From an uncultured Robinsoniella sp. (GTDB lineage: Bacteria > Bacillota > Clostridia > Lachnospirales > Lachnospiraceae): 64,000 bases of DNA. Below are positions 34,206-42,763 of this stretch, piece after piece. The position numbers and the translations under genes are program-made. A model generated the notes under the pieces. It was not told the DNA's origin, searched no databases, and saw only the letters and a list, made by a program, of their open reading frames with translations. Where the stretch lies: contig UQGG01000015.1 in assembly GCA_900540475.1 (NCBI GenBank), forward strand, positions 62,001 to 126,000. The letters are read 5' to 3'. Every line of letters begins with the position of its first letter. The stretch's first letter is position 1.

Positions 34206-35216
34206 TCATCTGCATTTTGCAGTTGACATTCTCTTAATCAGGCTCAGCTTATTTTCAAAATATCCTGTATTTCCTTTTGATATATTGGAATACAGTAATT
34301 CAAAAGCTTTTTCACCGAATTTCACTTTATCCAGATTCATGGTGGTTAAAGACGGCTCCCAGTATTCTCCATAAGTAATCCCGTCAAATCCCATAACTGA
34401 CACATCCTCCGGTACCCGGTACCCCTTTTCCTTAAATGCTTTTATAGCTCCCAGGGACATCAGATCATTGACACAGATCACAGCCGTAAATTTCCTGCCG
34501 GATTTCATTAATTCGTTAGCGTAATAATAACCGTCTGTCATATCTGTAGAATAAGGGTACTTTCCGTCAAACAATAGGTCTTCCCCGCAGGGCAGTCCTA
34601 AGCGTTCCACCATCTGCCGGTAACCGATACTTCTCAAATCATAGGGAAGATTCCTTCCAAGTCCGCTTAAGTAAGCAATGTCCCGGTGTCCCAGGCTGTA
34701 GAGATATTCCATAGCTTCATGCATGGCGGCCATGTGGTCATTTTCTATAGAAGAAACTTTTCTGAAATCTGCTCCAACATTGCCGCTGACCAATACTTTA
34801 ATCCCATTGTCAACCAAATGGTATAGCTTATCCATATTGAACTTGTAAGGAATGGCTGTTACAAATACCCCATCCAGCCTTCTGGTAATAAAGTTGTCAA
34901 AATATTCATCCAGTTTATTAAAACCGGTACAGATATTTACGAAGTAATTTTTTTCGTTTGCCGCACTTTCGAACCCTCTGACGATATCTCCAAAAAATGG
35001 ATTCGAAATATTCTCTAATACAATTCCTATTTGCATCGTCTTTTTTGTAGACATGCTTCTCGCTATCATGTCCGGCCTGTAATCCAGGACTTTCACCGCT
35101 TCCAGTACTTTCTTCACGGTTTCGTCTTTTACCTTTTCCGGATTACTTAAAGCATTTGATACCGTAGCTGTTGAAACTCCTGCCAGCTTTGCCACATCTG
35201 ATCTGGTTGCTTTCAT
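34206..35216 (-). CDS. LacI family transcriptional regulator
   Basis: A 336-aa repressor. The headpiece ATRSDVAKLAGVSTATVSNA (residues 3-22), hinge DYRPDMIARSMSTKK and sensor domain (IGIVLENISNPFFGDIVRGF; ends SLTTMNLDKVKFGEKAFELL) are full length. AGGAG lies eight bases before the ATG. Three matching operator palindromes (35231, 35413, 35521) lie between it and the divergent GH43 gene, so it should repress itself and GH43; the ABC operon downstream (34005) may also respond. About 40-45% similar to the LacI at 21860 by eye. Confidence 0.93.
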   Translation of the reverse strand: MKATRSDVAKLAGVSTATVSNALSNPEKVKDETVKKVLEAVKVLDYRPDMIARSMSTKKTMQIGIVLENISNPFFGDIVRGFESAANEKNYFVNICTGFNKLDEYFDNFITRRLDGVFVTAIPYKFNMDKLYHLVDNGIKVLVSGNVGADFRKVSSIENDHMAAMHEAMEYLYSLGHRDIAYLSGLGRNLPYDLRSIGYRQMVERLGLPCGEDLLFDGKYPYSTDMTDGYYYANELMKSGRKFTAVICVNDLMSLGAIKAFKEKGYRVPEDVSVMGFDGITYGEYWEPSLTTMNLDKVKFGEKAFELLYSNISKGNTGYFENKLSLIKRMSTAKCR

Positions 35217-35230
35217 ACACTCATCTCCTA

Positions 35231-35244
35231 TTTACTCGGGTAAA
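35231..35244. promoter_or_regulatory. LacI operator O1
   Basis: TTTACTCGGGTAAA, a 14-bp near-palindrome (one mismatch), 15 bases before the lacI ATG. It is the promoter-distal copy that could block lacI transcription. Confidence 0.65.
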
Positions 35245-35366
35245 TTATTTTTTTAAATAAATGGAATGATAAAATCATTCCCTGTTGGTATTTTTTGTAT
35301 ATTATGTATTGTTATTTTCAAATTCTATGTAAATTCTTATCGAATTTGATCCTTTTGTATAAGTAG

Positions 35367-35426
35367 ATCTTACCAGAGATACGTGTTATTGTCAATAGTT
35401 ATTTAATAAAAATTTACCCGAGTATA
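35367..35426 (-). promoter_or_regulatory. lacI promoter with operator O2
   Basis: On the minus strand TTGACA (35390-35395) and TAAGAT (35367-35372) have a 17-bp spacer. Operator TTTACCCGAGTATA (35413-35426) lies just upstream of the -35. The mRNA leader is about 145 bases. Confidence 0.6.
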
Positions 35427-35520
35427 TTTTTTATTTTTCAGAATCCTGATTTCATATAAAAGGAAAACAGATCATTGACAGCAGCTAATTTTATATGTTA
35501 TTGTGAAGTTACTATTTTTT

Positions 35521-35536
35521 TGCTACTCGAGTAGCA
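35521..35536. promoter_or_regulatory. LacI operator O3, upstream of GH43
   Basis: TGCTACTCGAGTAGCA, a perfect 16-bp palindrome centred on CG, 26 bases before the GH43 ATG. It is the best of the three related sites. A TTGACA at 35475-35480 with a poor -10 (TTATTG) may be the promoter. Apart from these sites the 345-base spacer 35217-35561 shows nothing else. Confidence 0.75.
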
Positions 35537-35561
35537 AATATTAAAGAAAGGAATTTATTTT

Positions 35562-36812
35562 ATGAATCCGATACTGCCTTTAACACATTTTGTACCTGAC
35601 GGGGAAGCCCGCCTTATGCCTGACGGCCGCATGTACCTCTATGGTTCTTATGATATCAGCGGCGAAACCACATACTGCAGCGATGTGCTGCATGTTTTTT
35701 CAACGGATGATCTCATCCACTGGACAGACCATGGCATCTGTCTGCAAAGCAGTGATATTCCCTGGGCAAAGGAGGGCTCCCTGATGTATGCCCCGGACTG
35801 TATCTGCAAAGACGGGAAGTACTATCTTTATTTCTGTATGACCAATTCCTATGAAGGCGTGGCTGTTTCCGATACTCCCTGTGGATATTTCACTGATCCC
35901 GTTGCGGTTCCTTATGCAGACGGTTCCGGCATTGATCCTTCCGTATTTATCGATGACGATGGCCAGGCTTACTATTATTGGGGGCAGTTCCAGCTGTCCG
36001 GCGCAAAACTGAATACCGATATGAAGTCATTGGATCTTTCTTCCTTAGATTCCTGTCTGATTGATGAAAAGCGCCATGGATTTCACGAAGGTGCCTCTAT
36101 GCGCAAACGGAACGGGCTTTACTACCTGGTGTACACTGACACTGCCAGAGGCAGGGCGACCTGCATGTCATATGCCGTTTCCCGCTCCCCTTTAGGTCCT
36201 TTTCAAAAAGGAGGCGTGATCATCGACAATATTTACTGCGATCCCCAGACCTGGAACAATCACGGATGTATTGCTGAATATAAAGATCAGTGGTATGTGT
36301 TCTACCACCGCTCCTCCCAGAACTCCAAATTCAACCGCAGAATGTGTATCGAGAAAATTTATTTTGATGAAAACGGTGGTATTCCGGAGGTTCCTATGAC
36401 TTCCCAGGGTGCTTCTGAACCGCTGAAAGCTGACGGAACATATGCGGCTTCCCTTGCCTGCCAGGTGAGAAACGGACCCTTCCTTTGCCCCGACGAAAAC
36501 GGCGGCGGTGAAATCCTTTCCCATATCTGCAATAATTCCTGGGCTGCTTACCGCTATTTTTCCTTTGAAGCTCCCCGGTCATTTACAGTCACCGCCGCTG
36601 CCCGCATAAACGGTGGAATCGTTGAAATATGGGCAGATGACGAGGTCATCGGTTCCTGCCTGGTACCGCCAACCGGCGGATGGAACGTCTGGCAGTCTTT
36701 TACCTGTGACCTCCTTCCGGTAACCGGCGTGAAAACCCTGTACCTTACCTTCCATGGAAATGATTTAGACAGGCGTTTAATGGATATAAAGGAATTTACA
36801 TTTCGAAAATAA
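35562..36812 (+). CDS. GH43 family glycoside hydrolase with C-terminal beta-sandwich
   Basis: A 416-aa enzyme. Propeller residues: base Asp13 in HFVPDGEARL, modulator Asp125 in GSGIDPSVFIDDDG, acid Glu176 in GFHEGASMRKRNGLYYL. From about residue 295 a beta-sandwich resembling a CBM6-type module follows (ending TGVKTLYLTFHGNDLDRRLMDIKEF). No signal peptide. AAAGGA precedes the ATG. Divergent from LacI with operator O3 just upstream. Likely an exo-arabinofuranosidase or xylosidase on imported oligosaccharides. Confidence 0.9.
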   Translation: MNPILPLTHFVPDGEARLMPDGRMYLYGSYDISGETTYCSDVLHVFSTDDLIHWTDHGICLQSSDIPWAKEGSLMYAPDCICKDGKYYLYFCMTNSYEGVAVSDTPCGYFTDPVAVPYADGSGIDPSVFIDDDGQAYYYWGQFQLSGAKLNTDMKSLDLSSLDSCLIDEKRHGFHEGASMRKRNGLYYLVYTDTARGRATCMSYAVSRSPLGPFQKGGVIIDNIYCDPQTWNNHGCIAEYKDQWYVFYHRSSQNSKFNRRMCIEKIYFDENGGIPEVPMTSQGASEPLKADGTYAASLACQVRNGPFLCPDENGGGEILSHICNNSWAAYRYFSFEAPRSFTVTAAARINGGIVEIWADDEVIGSCLVPPTGGWNVWQSFTCDLLPVTGVKTLYLTFHGNDLDRRLMDIKEFTFRK

Positions 36813-36858
36813 ATTACACTTCTGAAATGAATTTGCATTTATAAATAATATCGCAAAA

Positions 36859-36914
36859 TACCTCTTTGTTTTAAGATTTCATCTGAATTTCTTAAAACAA
36901 AAAGGTACTTTTTT
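36859..36914. terminator. bidirectional rho-independent terminator
   Basis: An 18-bp stem with one mismatch (36859-36876 with 36890-36907: TACCTCTTTGTTTTAAGA and its complement) is followed by CTTTTTTG on the plus strand and by TTTTGCG on the minus strand. It lies between convergent GH43 and the aldolase gene. Confidence 0.85.
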
Positions 36915-36920
36915 GTCTCG

Positions 36921-37703
36921 TCAGTTCTTCGCTGCTTCAAAATCTCCCACCAGTTCTTTGCAGGCATCCATAAAAATACCCACATCCACAGAATACGAGA
37001 CATACCGTACACCCTGGGCGATCCATTTATTCATACCCTTTCGCGTATCCACAAATGTTCCGATCTGAATATTCCTGCGCATTCCCATATCGACAATGGC
37101 ATTCATATACTCCAAAACTTTCGGGTGGTCAATCTGTCCCGGAACTCCCAGGGACTGTGAAAGGTCATAAGGACCAATAAAAATAATGTCGATCCCTTCC
37201 ACTTCCATGATCTCCTCCAGATTATGAATCGCTTCTACTCCTTCAATCTGAAGGGTAACAAGGATTTCATTGGAACTTTCAAAATATTCTTCTCTGGGCA
37301 TTGCCGAATAAAGCGCTGCCCTCACAAACCTGCATACCCCCCGTTCTCCCTTGGGATAAAACCTGGCTAATTCAATTGCCTTTTTTGCCTGAAGTGCATT
37401 AGTGATCTGGGGAATCTGCACCGCTCCGGCACCAAGATCCAGTGCTTTGCCGATTGCCTGCTCCGATATCTCAGGCACTCTTACTACCGGCAGAATACCG
37501 GTTACATTACAGGCCCGGATCAGATCAGACAGATTCGAACTTGCTGCCGGACCATGTTCCATATCCAGAATGCAGAAATCAAATCCACTGTATCCCAATA
37601 TTTCAATAAAGGAAGGATCCAGCGTTTTGCAAAAGGGTCCAAGCACCGGTCCCTTTGAAATTTTATCTTTAAAATCCCGAATGACTTTAGCCGTCATTTC
37701 CAT
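36921..37703 (-). CDS. HpcH/HpaI aldolase family protein (2-keto-3-deoxy-sugar-acid aldolase)
   Basis: A 260-aa class II aldolase. ATG 37703 is chosen because GAAAGGAAG lies eight bases upstream; a longer frame to 37802 overlaps dgoD. Motifs: FCILDMEHGPA (catalytic His), VVRVPEIS (carboxylate-binding Arg), metal ligands Glu in LQIEGVEAI and Asp in FIGPYDLSQSLG. It lies directly after dgoD (17-base gap), so the natural reaction is cleavage of 2-keto-3-deoxy-D-galactonate to pyruvate plus glyceraldehyde, as in GarL/YfaU-type routes. No KDGal kinase is present, which supports a non-phosphorylated pathway. Confidence 0.86.
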   Translation of the reverse strand: MEMTAKVIRDFKDKISKGPVLGPFCKTLDPSFIEILGYSGFDFCILDMEHGPAASSNLSDLIRACNVTGILPVVRVPEISEQAIGKALDLGAGAVQIPQITNALQAKKAIELARFYPKGERGVCRFVRAALYSAMPREEYFESSNEILVTLQIEGVEAIHNLEEIMEVEGIDIIFIGPYDLSQSLGVPGQIDHPKVLEYMNAIVDMGMRRNIQIGTFVDTRKGMNKWIAQGVRYVSYSVDVGIFMDACKELVGDFEAAKN

Positions 37704-37719
37704 CCAAAACACTTCCTTT

Positions 37720-38868
37720 CTACCATTCCGCCACGGTTCCATCGCTGTTGCGCCATACCGGATTCTTCCAGTCATGACCTGTCTCTGCCATCTTTTCCAC
37801 ATACTTTTCGTTTATTTCAATTCCAAGTCCTGGTTTTGAAGGTATCTGCACTACTCCGTTCCGATACTCAAATACCTTAGGATCAGCCAGATAATCCAAC
37901 AGGTCACTGCCCTGATTGTAATGAATTCCAAGGCTCTGTTCCTGAATGAATGCGTTAGGTGTACATGCATCCATCTGCAGACAGGAAGCCAGTGCAATGG
38001 GTCCCAGGGGACAGTGGGGTGCCACTGCAACATCATAGGCTTCCGCCATCGCTGAAATCTTCCTGCATTCCAGAATACCTCCTGCATGGGATAAATCCGG
38101 CTGAATAATATCCACAACACCCTGTTCGAAGATTTTCTTAAAATCCCACCTGGTAAATAACCGCTCTCCGGTAGCAATTGGGGATGCTGTGTATTTTGCA
38201 ATTTCCCTCAGTGCCTCGTAGTTTTCACACAATACCGGTTCTTCAATGAACATGAGGTGAAACTGATTCAGTTCCTGCACCAGGATTTTCGCCATACTCT
38301 TATGTACTCTGCCATGGAAATCCACAGCAATGCCAAAGTACTTTCCGCATTGCTCACGGATTGCTGCCACACGTTCACAGACTGCATCTACCTTTGCAAA
38401 GCTGTCGATATATGCCATTTCCTCCGTAGCATTCATTTTGATCGCCTTAAAGCCCAGATCTTCCTGCTTTTTCGCCTCAATGCCCACATCAGAGGGGCGG
38501 TCTCCGCCGATCCAGCAGTATACATCAATGTGGTCCCGGCACGTGCCTCCTAAGAATTCATATACCGGCATATTGTAATATTTTCCTTTTATATCCCACA
38601 AAGCCTGTTCGATTCCGGATATTGCACTGGATAAAATAGGACCTCCCCGGTAGAATCCGCCCCGATAGAGCACCTGCCAGATATCTTCTATCCGTCTTGG
38701 ATCACTGCCGATTAAATAGGTTTTCATTTCTTCCACGCATGCCTTAACAGATTCCGCCCTGCCTTCGATAACCGGCTCTCCCCATCCGCAGATTCCTTCA
38801 TCCGTTTCAACCTTTAGAAAAAGCCATCTGGGCTGCACCATATATAATTTCAAATTTGTTATTTTCAT
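37720..38868 (-). CDS. dgoD: D-galactonate dehydratase (enolase superfamily)
   Basis: A 382-aa mandelate-racemase-group enzyme very like E. coli DgoD along its length: RWLFLKVETDEGICGWGEPV, RGGPILSSAISGIEQALWDI, DFHGRVHKSMAK (metal Asp), FIEEPVLCENYEAL (Glu), TGERLFTRWDF (Glu), QPDLSHAGGI, the His in VAPHCPLGPIALASCLQ, and the C-terminus WRNSDGTVAEW. It dehydrates D-galactonate to 2-keto-3-deoxy-D-galactonate. GAGGATACAGGAA precedes the ATG. Neighbours are an aldolase and a GntP permease, so the galactonate role is consistent; a related sugar acid is possible. Confidence 0.93.
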   Translation of the reverse strand: MKITNLKLYMVQPRWLFLKVETDEGICGWGEPVIEGRAESVKACVEEMKTYLIGSDPRRIEDIWQVLYRGGFYRGGPILSSAISGIEQALWDIKGKYYNMPVYEFLGGTCRDHIDVYCWIGGDRPSDVGIEAKKQEDLGFKAIKMNATEEMAYIDSFAKVDAVCERVAAIREQCGKYFGIAVDFHGRVHKSMAKILVQELNQFHLMFIEEPVLCENYEALREIAKYTASPIATGERLFTRWDFKKIFEQGVVDIIQPDLSHAGGILECRKISAMAEAYDVAVAPHCPLGPIALASCLQMDACTPNAFIQEQSLGIHYNQGSDLLDYLADPKVFEYRNGVVQIPSKPGLGIEINEKYVEKMAETGHDWKNPVWRNSDGTVAEW

Positions 38869-38911
38869 TTCCTGTATCCTCTCTTTATAGTTCGTAATAT
38901 TTAGTCATGTT

Positions 38912-38940
38912 CCAGAGCGTATTCTAAATTGCTCTCTGAC
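38912..38940 (+). repeat. dispersed hairpin-family element
   Basis: CCAGAGCGTATTCTAAATT followed by GCTCTCTGAC, an imperfect inverted repeat in the 161-base spacer between the URO-D stop (39030) and dgoD start (38868). It aligns with the elements at 29087-29104, 15796-15824 and 44250-44264. Confidence 0.4.
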
Positions 38941-39029
38941 AGCCGCGCGCCATACTTTGTATCCTAATCTGTCTGTTTTCCATGGTTCACGGAAATTCGG
39001 GTGCCAGATGAAAAGCCGGGTGCCGGATT

Positions 39030-40094
39030 TTAATAACGGTAGTTATGGGCTTCCTCCACCATCCGTTTCAGGTTTTCCATCGGTGTATTTATTGCAGTTT
39101 CACAGCCGGTTCCCAGAATGAATCCGCCTCCCTGCGTCCCCACATCCAAGCAACTTCTGCAGAGTTCTTTTACTTTTTCCTCATTGTCCTGCAACAGCTC
39201 CACCGGATTTACATTTCCCATTAAAATCATCTTGTTGCCAATCCGCTGTTTACATTCCTGAAGATCCACTTTATAATCCACCTCATAGATATCGGCACCT
39301 GTCGAGGCATAATCATCCAGAACCGCCGTGTTATTACCGCATATATGAAGCAGGCCAAAAGCACTATGCCGTTCAAACTCCGGTTTCATCCTGGTAAAGA
39401 ATTTGTTCAGATAGGGATAGATATACTTTCGGAAAATCTGAGGTGAAACTACATCCAGCGATGCCAGCGAATCTCCCAGATGAATGATATTGGCACCCGC
39501 GTCCAGCTCTGCCGTTGTAAACCGGATCAGGGTTTCCGTACAGGTTTCCATTAATTCATAAAAGCACTTTTCCATTTCCTTTGCATCTTCATCTTCGTCC
39601 GCATACTGCATTTCAGCCATGTCCAGCAGCAGTTCCTGTATGCCGTATATGTGGGAAACCAGGGAAAACATCCCAGTTCCGGTTCCTCTTATGGCTACCT
39701 TGCCTCCCAGTTTGGATTTCAAATAGGCAATTGCCTCCAGATATACGGACATTCTGCCATCCCGGTATGGATCCGGTACCTTGATTTTCCCGGCTTCCAA
39801 GAGGGAGCTTATTCCATGTCTGGTTACAATCGGAAGGTCATCCCCTTCCTTTCTGGTCTCCACTCCCATACCTTCGGATATGTAATAGCCGTCGGAGTGG
39901 GTGAAAATAATATCATAGCCATACTCCTCCCAGGCTTTGTACAAAACCTCTCCCATTACCTTTCCATCCGTATAATATTTGCTCAGCGGGACCTTACAGA
40001 TCTTCGCTGCGTGATTTCCCAGAAAGGGACCTGCCGGAACCACATCCGGTTTTTCATGTTTACATACCGCCATTACTCGTTCATAAGAATTCAT
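39030..40094 (-). CDS. URO-D/MtaA-family methyltransferase-like protein with zinc motif
   Basis: A 354-aa TIM barrel; ATG 40094 has TTGGAGG nine bases upstream. Family start SYERVMAVCKHEKPDVVPAGPFLGNH. The zinc ligands of the MtaA/MtbA cobamide:CoM methyltransferases appear complete: His-x-Cys in LLHICGNNTAVL and the distal Cys in FILGTGCETAIN. It is the most MtaA-like of the four URO-D proteins in this window. It sits between the GntP permease and dgoD in a presumed galactonate operon, which is unexpected for a methyltransferase. No corrinoid protein is encoded nearby. Activity unknown. Confidence 0.83.
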   Translation of the reverse strand: MNSYERVMAVCKHEKPDVVPAGPFLGNHAAKICKVPLSKYYTDGKVMGEVLYKAWEEYGYDIIFTHSDGYYISEGMGVETRKEGDDLPIVTRHGISSLLEAGKIKVPDPYRDGRMSVYLEAIAYLKSKLGGKVAIRGTGTGMFSLVSHIYGIQELLLDMAEMQYADEDEDAKEMEKCFYELMETCTETLIRFTTAELDAGANIIHLGDSLASLDVVSPQIFRKYIYPYLNKFFTRMKPEFERHSAFGLLHICGNNTAVLDDYASTGADIYEVDYKVDLQECKQRIGNKMILMGNVNPVELLQDNEEKVKELCRSCLDVGTQGGGFILGTGCETAINTPMENLKRMVEEAHNYRY

Positions 40095-40213
40095 ATGTTC
40101 CTCCAATCATTCCACAAATCATTCTGTATCTGTTTCTCATTTTTCTAATTCATACCACCGCTCTGAACCTTCAGACTGCTGAATGAATTTCCAAATACAA
40201 TACATCCGGTTTC

Positions 40214-41563
40214 CTATTTTATAAATATAGACAGGATCATTACGATGATAATTCCGGTAATACCTATAATTGTTGCCATCGCGGACCAGGTCTTCAAAGT
40301 TTCTTTTTCGTTGGTACCGGAATATTTGCTGATCAGCCAGAATCCACTGTCATTAAAATGTACAAAGTTGATTGCCCCGCATCCGATTGCCATTACAACC
40401 AGCGTTGGATTTGTGCCTGTTGCAGCGATGACCGGCGCCATAATTCCTGCTGCCGTAGTCATAGATACCGTTGCAGATCCAACGGAAATTCTCATCATCG
40501 TAGCAATTAAATATGCCATAAATATGGGACTGATGCTTGCCTGTGACATCATATCAGCCAGACTTGTTCCTATTCCACTGTCAATTAGTACCTGTTTGAA
40601 GACGCCGCCCGCTCCCGTTACCGCAAGAATAATACCTGCCGGACCAAGTGCTTTGGAACATACTTCTTCAATAACTGATTTGGAAATCCCCCGCTGGAGT
40701 CCCAAAGTTAAAAACGAAAACAGAACAGAGATCAAAAGTGCTATTTCCGGTGCACCGATAAAGTTCAAAACAACCCTTAATGTATTTTCTTCCGGTAAAA
40801 TCAAATCACAAACCGTTCTGATTACGATTAATATTAATGGAAGGGAAATATTCAATACCACGATACCGAAAGATGGAAGCTTCCGCTCGTCTTCCACAGC
40901 CACCTCCGGAACTTCCGGCGGATTGACATTTATACGCTTCGCAATAAATTTCGTATAGAAAATGCCGCCGCAGATCGCTGCCGGTATCCCCACTACATAT
41001 CCCATCATAATAACGCTTCCAAGATCCGCACCTACGATATTGGCAACCGTAACAGGTCCCGGTGTGGGCGGAATCAACGTATGTCCTACCGCTAGTCCGG
41101 CAAGCAGCGGCAGTGAGAAGAACAGCACCGACTTCTTCGTCTGCTTCGACAGTGAATAGACAACCGGAATCAGAATAATAAATGCCACATCCAGGAAAAC
41201 CGGCGTTCCAACAATAATACCAACTGCCACCAGTGCCAAAGGAGCCTTGTTAATTCCAAAGGTCTTAATCAAAGTATTCGCCATTACCTTAGCGCCGCCG
41301 GATACCTCCAGCATTGCACCTAACATTGCCCCCAATGCAACGATAATCGTAATTCCGCCCAGCGTGCTTCCCATCCCCCCGGTAATGGAAGCCAGCGTAT
41401 CTCCCGGAGTCATTCCGGCAGCAAATGCACTCAGTACACTCACGATCAATAAACTAACAAATGCATTAACCTTAAACTTCATCACCAATACAATCAAAAT
41501 AATAACTGCTGCCGCAACAATCCCCAACATATATACGGGATTCTGTAACAAATTCTCAAACAT
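40214..41563 (-). CDS. GntP family gluconate/galactonate:H+ symporter
   Basis: A 449-aa membrane protein, ~13 hydrophobic segments. Family-typical blocks: VSLLIVSVLSAFAAGMTPGD, GMGSTLGGITIIVALGAMLG, the VGHTLIPPTPGPVTVANIVGAD motif, and INFVHFNDSGFWLISKYSG. GGAGGAG precedes the ATG. First gene of the operon leading to URO-D, dgoD and the aldolase, with a FadR-type operator just downstream of its promoter. It most likely imports galactonate or a related aldonate. Confidence 0.93.
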   Translation of the reverse strand: MFENLLQNPVYMLGIVAAAVIILIVLVMKFKVNAFVSLLIVSVLSAFAAGMTPGDTLASITGGMGSTLGGITIIVALGAMLGAMLEVSGGAKVMANTLIKTFGINKAPLALVAVGIIVGTPVFLDVAFIILIPVVYSLSKQTKKSVLFFSLPLLAGLAVGHTLIPPTPGPVTVANIVGADLGSVIMMGYVVGIPAAICGGIFYTKFIAKRINVNPPEVPEVAVEDERKLPSFGIVVLNISLPLILIVIRTVCDLILPEENTLRVVLNFIGAPEIALLISVLFSFLTLGLQRGISKSVIEEVCSKALGPAGIILAVTGAGGVFKQVLIDSGIGTSLADMMSQASISPIFMAYLIATMMRISVGSATVSMTTAAGIMAPVIAATGTNPTLVVMAIGCGAINFVHFNDSGFWLISKYSGTNEKETLKTWSAMATIIGITGIIIVMILSIFIK

Positions 41564-41656
41564 ACTTCTCCTCCATTCTTTTGTAAAACCCTTTTTTATT
41601 TTTCTGGAACACTATATATGGTAGTTAATACTGCCCTCCCTTCGTATACGTCATGT

Positions 41657-41711
41657 CATCAGACGTCTGATGTATTTACTATATAATATCAACAATGAAA
41701 GAATTTGTCAA
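41657..41711 (-). promoter_or_regulatory. gntP promoter with FadR-type operator
   Basis: On the minus strand TTGACA (41706-41711) and TATTAT (41683-41688) have a 17-bp spacer. Downstream lies a perfect 16-bp palindrome CATCAGACGTCTGATG (41657-41672), at about +5 to +20. This is the expected repressor position for the divergent GntR regulator. Confidence 0.75.
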
Positions 41712-41750
41712 TGGATTTTTTTATGTATTTTAACTATTTAAAATAACTAA

Positions 41751-41779
41751 TTGTTGAATCAAAAAAAACATGATACAAT
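41751..41779 (+). promoter_or_regulatory. gntR (FadR-type) promoter
   Basis: TTGTTG (41751-41756) and TACAAT (41774-41779) have a 17-bp spacer, 84 bases before the ATG at 41863. No operator copy lies over it. Confidence 0.5.
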
Positions 41780-41862
41780 TAATGCGATTAAGCTTTACTT
41801 TGTTTTTCATGCCCGATTTTAACAATAAAATATAATCTAATGAACCTTTGGAGAAACTATCT

Positions 41863-42576
41863 ATGTACGAATTTGAAAATATAGCCGATAAACCTTTGGC
41901 AGAAAAAGTTTCCGATGCAATAATTGAATTAATTATAACAAATAAGATAAAAGCCGGTGAAAAGCTTCCCAATGAATTCCAGCTGGCAGAAAGTTTAAAG
42001 GTAGGCCGCAGTACTATCCGGGAAGCGGTCAAGATCCTGGTATCCAGAAATATCGTGGAAATACGGCGGGGTTCCGGAACATTTGTCTGTCAGGAACCAG
42101 GTGTAGTGGACGATCCCCTTGGCTTTACTTTCATAAAAGACAAAAAACAACTGGCGATGGATCTGATCTCTGTAAGAATGCTGATAGAACCCCAGATGGC
42201 AGCCCTCGCAGCACGCAACGCAGACGAATCTGATCTCCGTGAAATAAGTGAACTCTGTTTAAAAATAGAACAACTGATTAAAAACAATAAAGATCATACG
42301 GAAGCAGATATCGCATTTCATGCCAGCATTGCACGCGCCAGCAGAAACATTGTGCTCCAGAGCATCATCCCCATCATCGATCGCAGCGGTATTGATTTTA
42401 TAACTACTCTTACCCAGCGGATTCTAAAAGATGAGACTATCAAGACCCACAGAAAAATCGTGGATGCCATTCTGTCCCATGATGAAAAGGCTGCCTCAGA
42501 AGCTATGGTAGAGCATCTGAGTACAAATTTACATTATATGCAGTTAGAAATGGAAGGCGGCAATTCGATATTATAG
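41863..42576 (+). CDS. FadR/GntR family transcriptional regulator
   Basis: A 237-aa regulator; ATG 41863 has GGAG nine bases upstream (a TTG 15 bases earlier is less likely). Winged helix: LAEKVSDAIIELIITNKIKAGEKLPNEFQLAESLKVGRSTIREAVKILVSRNIVEIRRGSG-like (residues 10-70). The C-terminal FCD domain has the metal Asp/His set (EADIAFHASIARAS, TTLTQRILKDE, HRKIVDAILSHDEKAASEAMVEHL). FCD regulators often bind sugar acids; with DgoD and GntP adjacent, D-galactonate or 2-keto-3-deoxygalactonate is a likely effector. Convergent to the serine hydrolase. Confidence 0.92.
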   Translation: MYEFENIADKPLAEKVSDAIIELIITNKIKAGEKLPNEFQLAESLKVGRSTIREAVKILVSRNIVEIRRGSGTFVCQEPGVVDDPLGFTFIKDKKQLAMDLISVRMLIEPQMAALAARNADESDLREISELCLKIEQLIKNNKDHTEADIAFHASIARASRNIVLQSIIPIIDRSGIDFITTLTQRILKDETIKTHRKIVDAILSHDEKAASEAMVEHLSTNLHYMQLEMEGGNSIL

Positions 42577-42621
42577 CTGATATCTGCAGCATAACTTCTA
42601 TTTAAATAGTATTAAAAAGAT

Positions 42622-42654
42622 AAAGCACCAGATAGCTCGATTATCTGGTGCTTT
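42622..42654. terminator. bidirectional rho-independent terminator
   Basis: A perfect 13-bp stem (AAAGCACCAGATA 42622-42634; TATCTGGTGCTTT 42642-42654) with a seven-base loop. T-rich tracts are near on both sides (TTTTTTT 42664-42670 plus; CTTTTTAATAC minus). Between convergent gntR and the serine hydrolase gene. Confidence 0.8.
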
Positions 42655-42763
42655 CACGATTCGTTTTTTTATTGTGCTTTCATAACTTAACTTGATGCTC
42701 AAATCTTCTTAATTCTTATACTACAAATTCAGTTTGATAACGTATTTGCCCGTTCATATCCGA

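Noticed and set aside
40245..40958. Plus-strand open frame of 237 codons
   Set aside because: It is antisense to the GntP permease, has no ribosome site and its composition mirrors that gene's hydrophobic codons.
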